Shown here: positions 62,686-64,000 of the stretch, in pieces
Numbering within the stretch: the first letter of the stretch is position 1
Layout: each line of letters opens with the position of its first letter
Source of the DNA: Leyella lascolaii
GTDB lineage: Bacteria > Bacteroidota > Bacteroidia > Bacteroidales > Bacteroidaceae
Assembly (NCBI RefSeq): GCF_900079775.1
Contig: NZ_LT556036.1
Location: forward strand, 71,664 to 135,663
DNA: 64,000 bases
Direction of reading: 5' to 3'
Made by a program: the position numbers and the translations under genes
Notes under the pieces: generated by a model
The model's database searches: none
The model's input: only the letters and a program-made list of their open reading frames with translations
Told to the model about the DNA's origin: nothing

Positions 62686-63876
62686 TCAGTCATTGTTGTC
62701 ATTTTCGAATATTTTTTCAATCACTTTCTCTACGTCCTTCAAGCCCTGAGTACCTGAGTCCATGCTCACTATCACACCGTCCGGATCTATCAATACGGAT
62801 GTGGGATAGCTTTCTATCATATACTTTTTTATTATTGGACCTTCAAGAGTCAAGCCTCCATGAATGTTGGTCCATTCCATTTTATGTTTCTTGATTACAG
62901 ACTTAAGGGTTGGTATGGCGTGTGATACTGAGTGTCCGCTGTCGAGGTCGGTTGCTATACTGACGATTTTTATCTTCTTGCCATATTTCTCATATATTTC
63001 TCTCAGTGTGGGCAATGCTGCTATGCACGGATTGCACCAAGTGCCCCAAAAGTCGATGAGGACATATTTTCCTCTCTCTTTTTCTAACGAGAACGGTTTG
63101 CCTTTAATATCTTTACATTCGAAAACAGGAGCCTTGAATCCTTCGTTAGGTACCGTAGGCAGGTCTTCCGTTCCGTTTATTGTCCTTATATTTATGGTGC
63201 ATGCCTGCTGTGATTCGTCAATGTCTGTCACATTGAGGCATACGTTTCCTATTCTTGCAGGTGTGCCCACATACTTGCTTTCTTTCTGAGTCTTGTTTAT
63301 TTTGTATTGGTAACGTTTGCTTCCGAAAGGATAGATATCGATGTGATAGTCCTTTCCGCTGACGTTGATGTCGCATCCATAAGCGTATCCGAAGTTTATC
63401 AGGCATTCCAAATTACTTATGTCGTCTCTTTCAATTCCGTCTTTCCATATGAATATGGGAGCTATCCACAGTGCGGCTTTCTTTCCGTTGCTGGTGTCAT
63501 AGACAAGAGGTTGCTTGCTGAATTCATCAATAGTGTCATCTTCGCTTAGTCTGAACCTGTAACAGTAGTCGTCAGAAAAGTCCCGGTTGTTGTTCATGTC
63601 AAGAACACAAAAGCACCTTCCGTTGCTTTGGATACCTGTCACAAGATTCAGTACTTTCCTTGCTTTCGTGAGATTGCATGTCATTATTTTATTGGCGGTG
63701 TTGTCAGGGATACCTTTATATCCGTCCTCTTTCTCTACCTCATGTGCAGGCATGCACATCTGCATTCCTTTTGTATTAAGGTGCATGTCTGCTACGATTA
63801 CACTGTCTTTATTGCCATTGGCGTATGCGAGTTGTGCTGCGAATAGTGATATGATAGTAAGGAATCTTATGTTCAT
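62686..63876 (-). CDS. Secreted TlpA-family thiol-disulfide oxidoreductase
   Basis: A 396-residue protein with a signal peptide (about 1-19, ending LAYA), a 230-residue N-terminal beta-rich domain of a kind often attached to Bacteroidetes TlpA proteins, and a C-terminal thioredoxin fold. The redox motif is DFWGTWCNPCIAALPTL (WCxxC), and the cis-Pro loop is ESYPTSVLIDPDG. It likely works in the periplasm on disulfides or cytochrome-type substrates. There is no lipobox. No partner gene is in the window. Confidence 0.9.
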   Translation of the reverse strand: MNIRFLTIISLFAAQLAYANGNKDSVIVADMHLNTKGMQMCMPAHEVEKEDGYKGIPDNTANKIMTCNLTKARKVLNLVTGIQSNGRCFCVLDMNNNRDFSDDYCYRFRLSEDDTIDEFSKQPLVYDTSNGKKAALWIAPIFIWKDGIERDDISNLECLINFGYAYGCDINVSGKDYHIDIYPFGSKRYQYKINKTQKESKYVGTPARIGNVCLNVTDIDESQQACTINIRTINGTEDLPTVPNEGFKAPVFECKDIKGKPFSLEKERGKYVLIDFWGTWCNPCIAALPTLREIYEKYGKKIKIVSIATDLDSGHSVSHAIPTLKSVIKKHKMEWTNIHGGLTLEGPIIKKYMIESYPTSVLIDPDGVIVSMDSGTQGLKDVEKVIEKIFENDNND

Positions 63877-64000
63877 AGTCTGGCTGTTGTTTTGAGGTTT
63901 GTATTTGTTATTGTTGTTATTCGGTCATATTGGCGGTATTTTTCTGTTTTTCCTTCCAGTCATGGCAGGGATTGTGTCACGTCAGCATAAGTATGTATTT
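63877..64000. other. Right-edge sequence, no gene seen
   Basis: Upstream region of the TlpA gene, T-rich on the plus strand; no complete feature is visible before the window ends. Confidence 0.4.

Overview
The window looks like a chromosome segment from a Bacteroidales bacterium, most likely Prevotella in the broad sense. The protein families point there: LpxK, a Bacteroidetes glycogen operon, DUF4924, DUF4377 lipoprotein, a type IX secretion tail, and the rotated trp order. Many genes also carry Bacteroidetes-type promoters with a -33 TTTG and a -7 TAnnTTTG about 19-21 bases apart. I assign the taxon by recall, not by search. Almost everything here is core chromosome; only the extreme left edge resembles a phage remnant.

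Layout. Positions 1-1700 hold a phage-like gene end, a small membrane protein and a surface lipoprotein. tRNA-Phe follows, then the leftward operon sppA-lpxK-punA-thiL. Positions 7.2-7.9 kb are a divergent block of promoter-bearing repeats. Next come a small FKBP operon, a DUF1294 gene and groESL, which has a sigma-54-like promoter. A secreted GH78 rhamnosidase, a cell-wall sugar recycling pair (AmgK-RapZ fusion and MurU-like), guaA and an FtsZ-family gene follow. SulP and mscL run leftward. Then come gapA, miaA and a lipid kinase, followed by a three-gene glycogen operon whose GH57 member seems to lack its catalytic residues.

From 35 to 47 kb there is a secreted Ig-like protein, a candidate small RNA, an ECF sigma factor, rpe with a 41-residue upstream gene, and the trp genes in the order DCFAB-EG. 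The trp genes are preceded by a short leader peptide with three consecutive Trp codons and an intrinsic terminator, a classical attenuator. From 47 to 57 kb lie prfC, rfbD, DUF4924, a LysE exporter, a ROK glucokinase and a leftward rfbA-wzc-HAD surface polysaccharide operon. The right end holds zapB-like/zapA/rny, infC-rpmI-rplT and a TlpA thioredoxin.

The noncoding DNA is unusually structured. I see (1) at least four arrays of degenerate units with an exact 22-base period, (2) a family of about 205-base imperfect-palindrome elements in five intergenic places, (3) a separate 146-base element with 30-base inverted ends behind the ROK gene, (4) a 105-base palindrome between trpB and trpE, and (5) a 70-base repeat present twice in opposite orientation. 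None codes for protein. No CRISPR array, intact prophage, transposase or rRNA gene is present. The best candidates for undescribed biology are the 22-base arrays, the trp leader, the groE control region, the AmgK-RapZ fusion and the repeat-built divergent promoter block.
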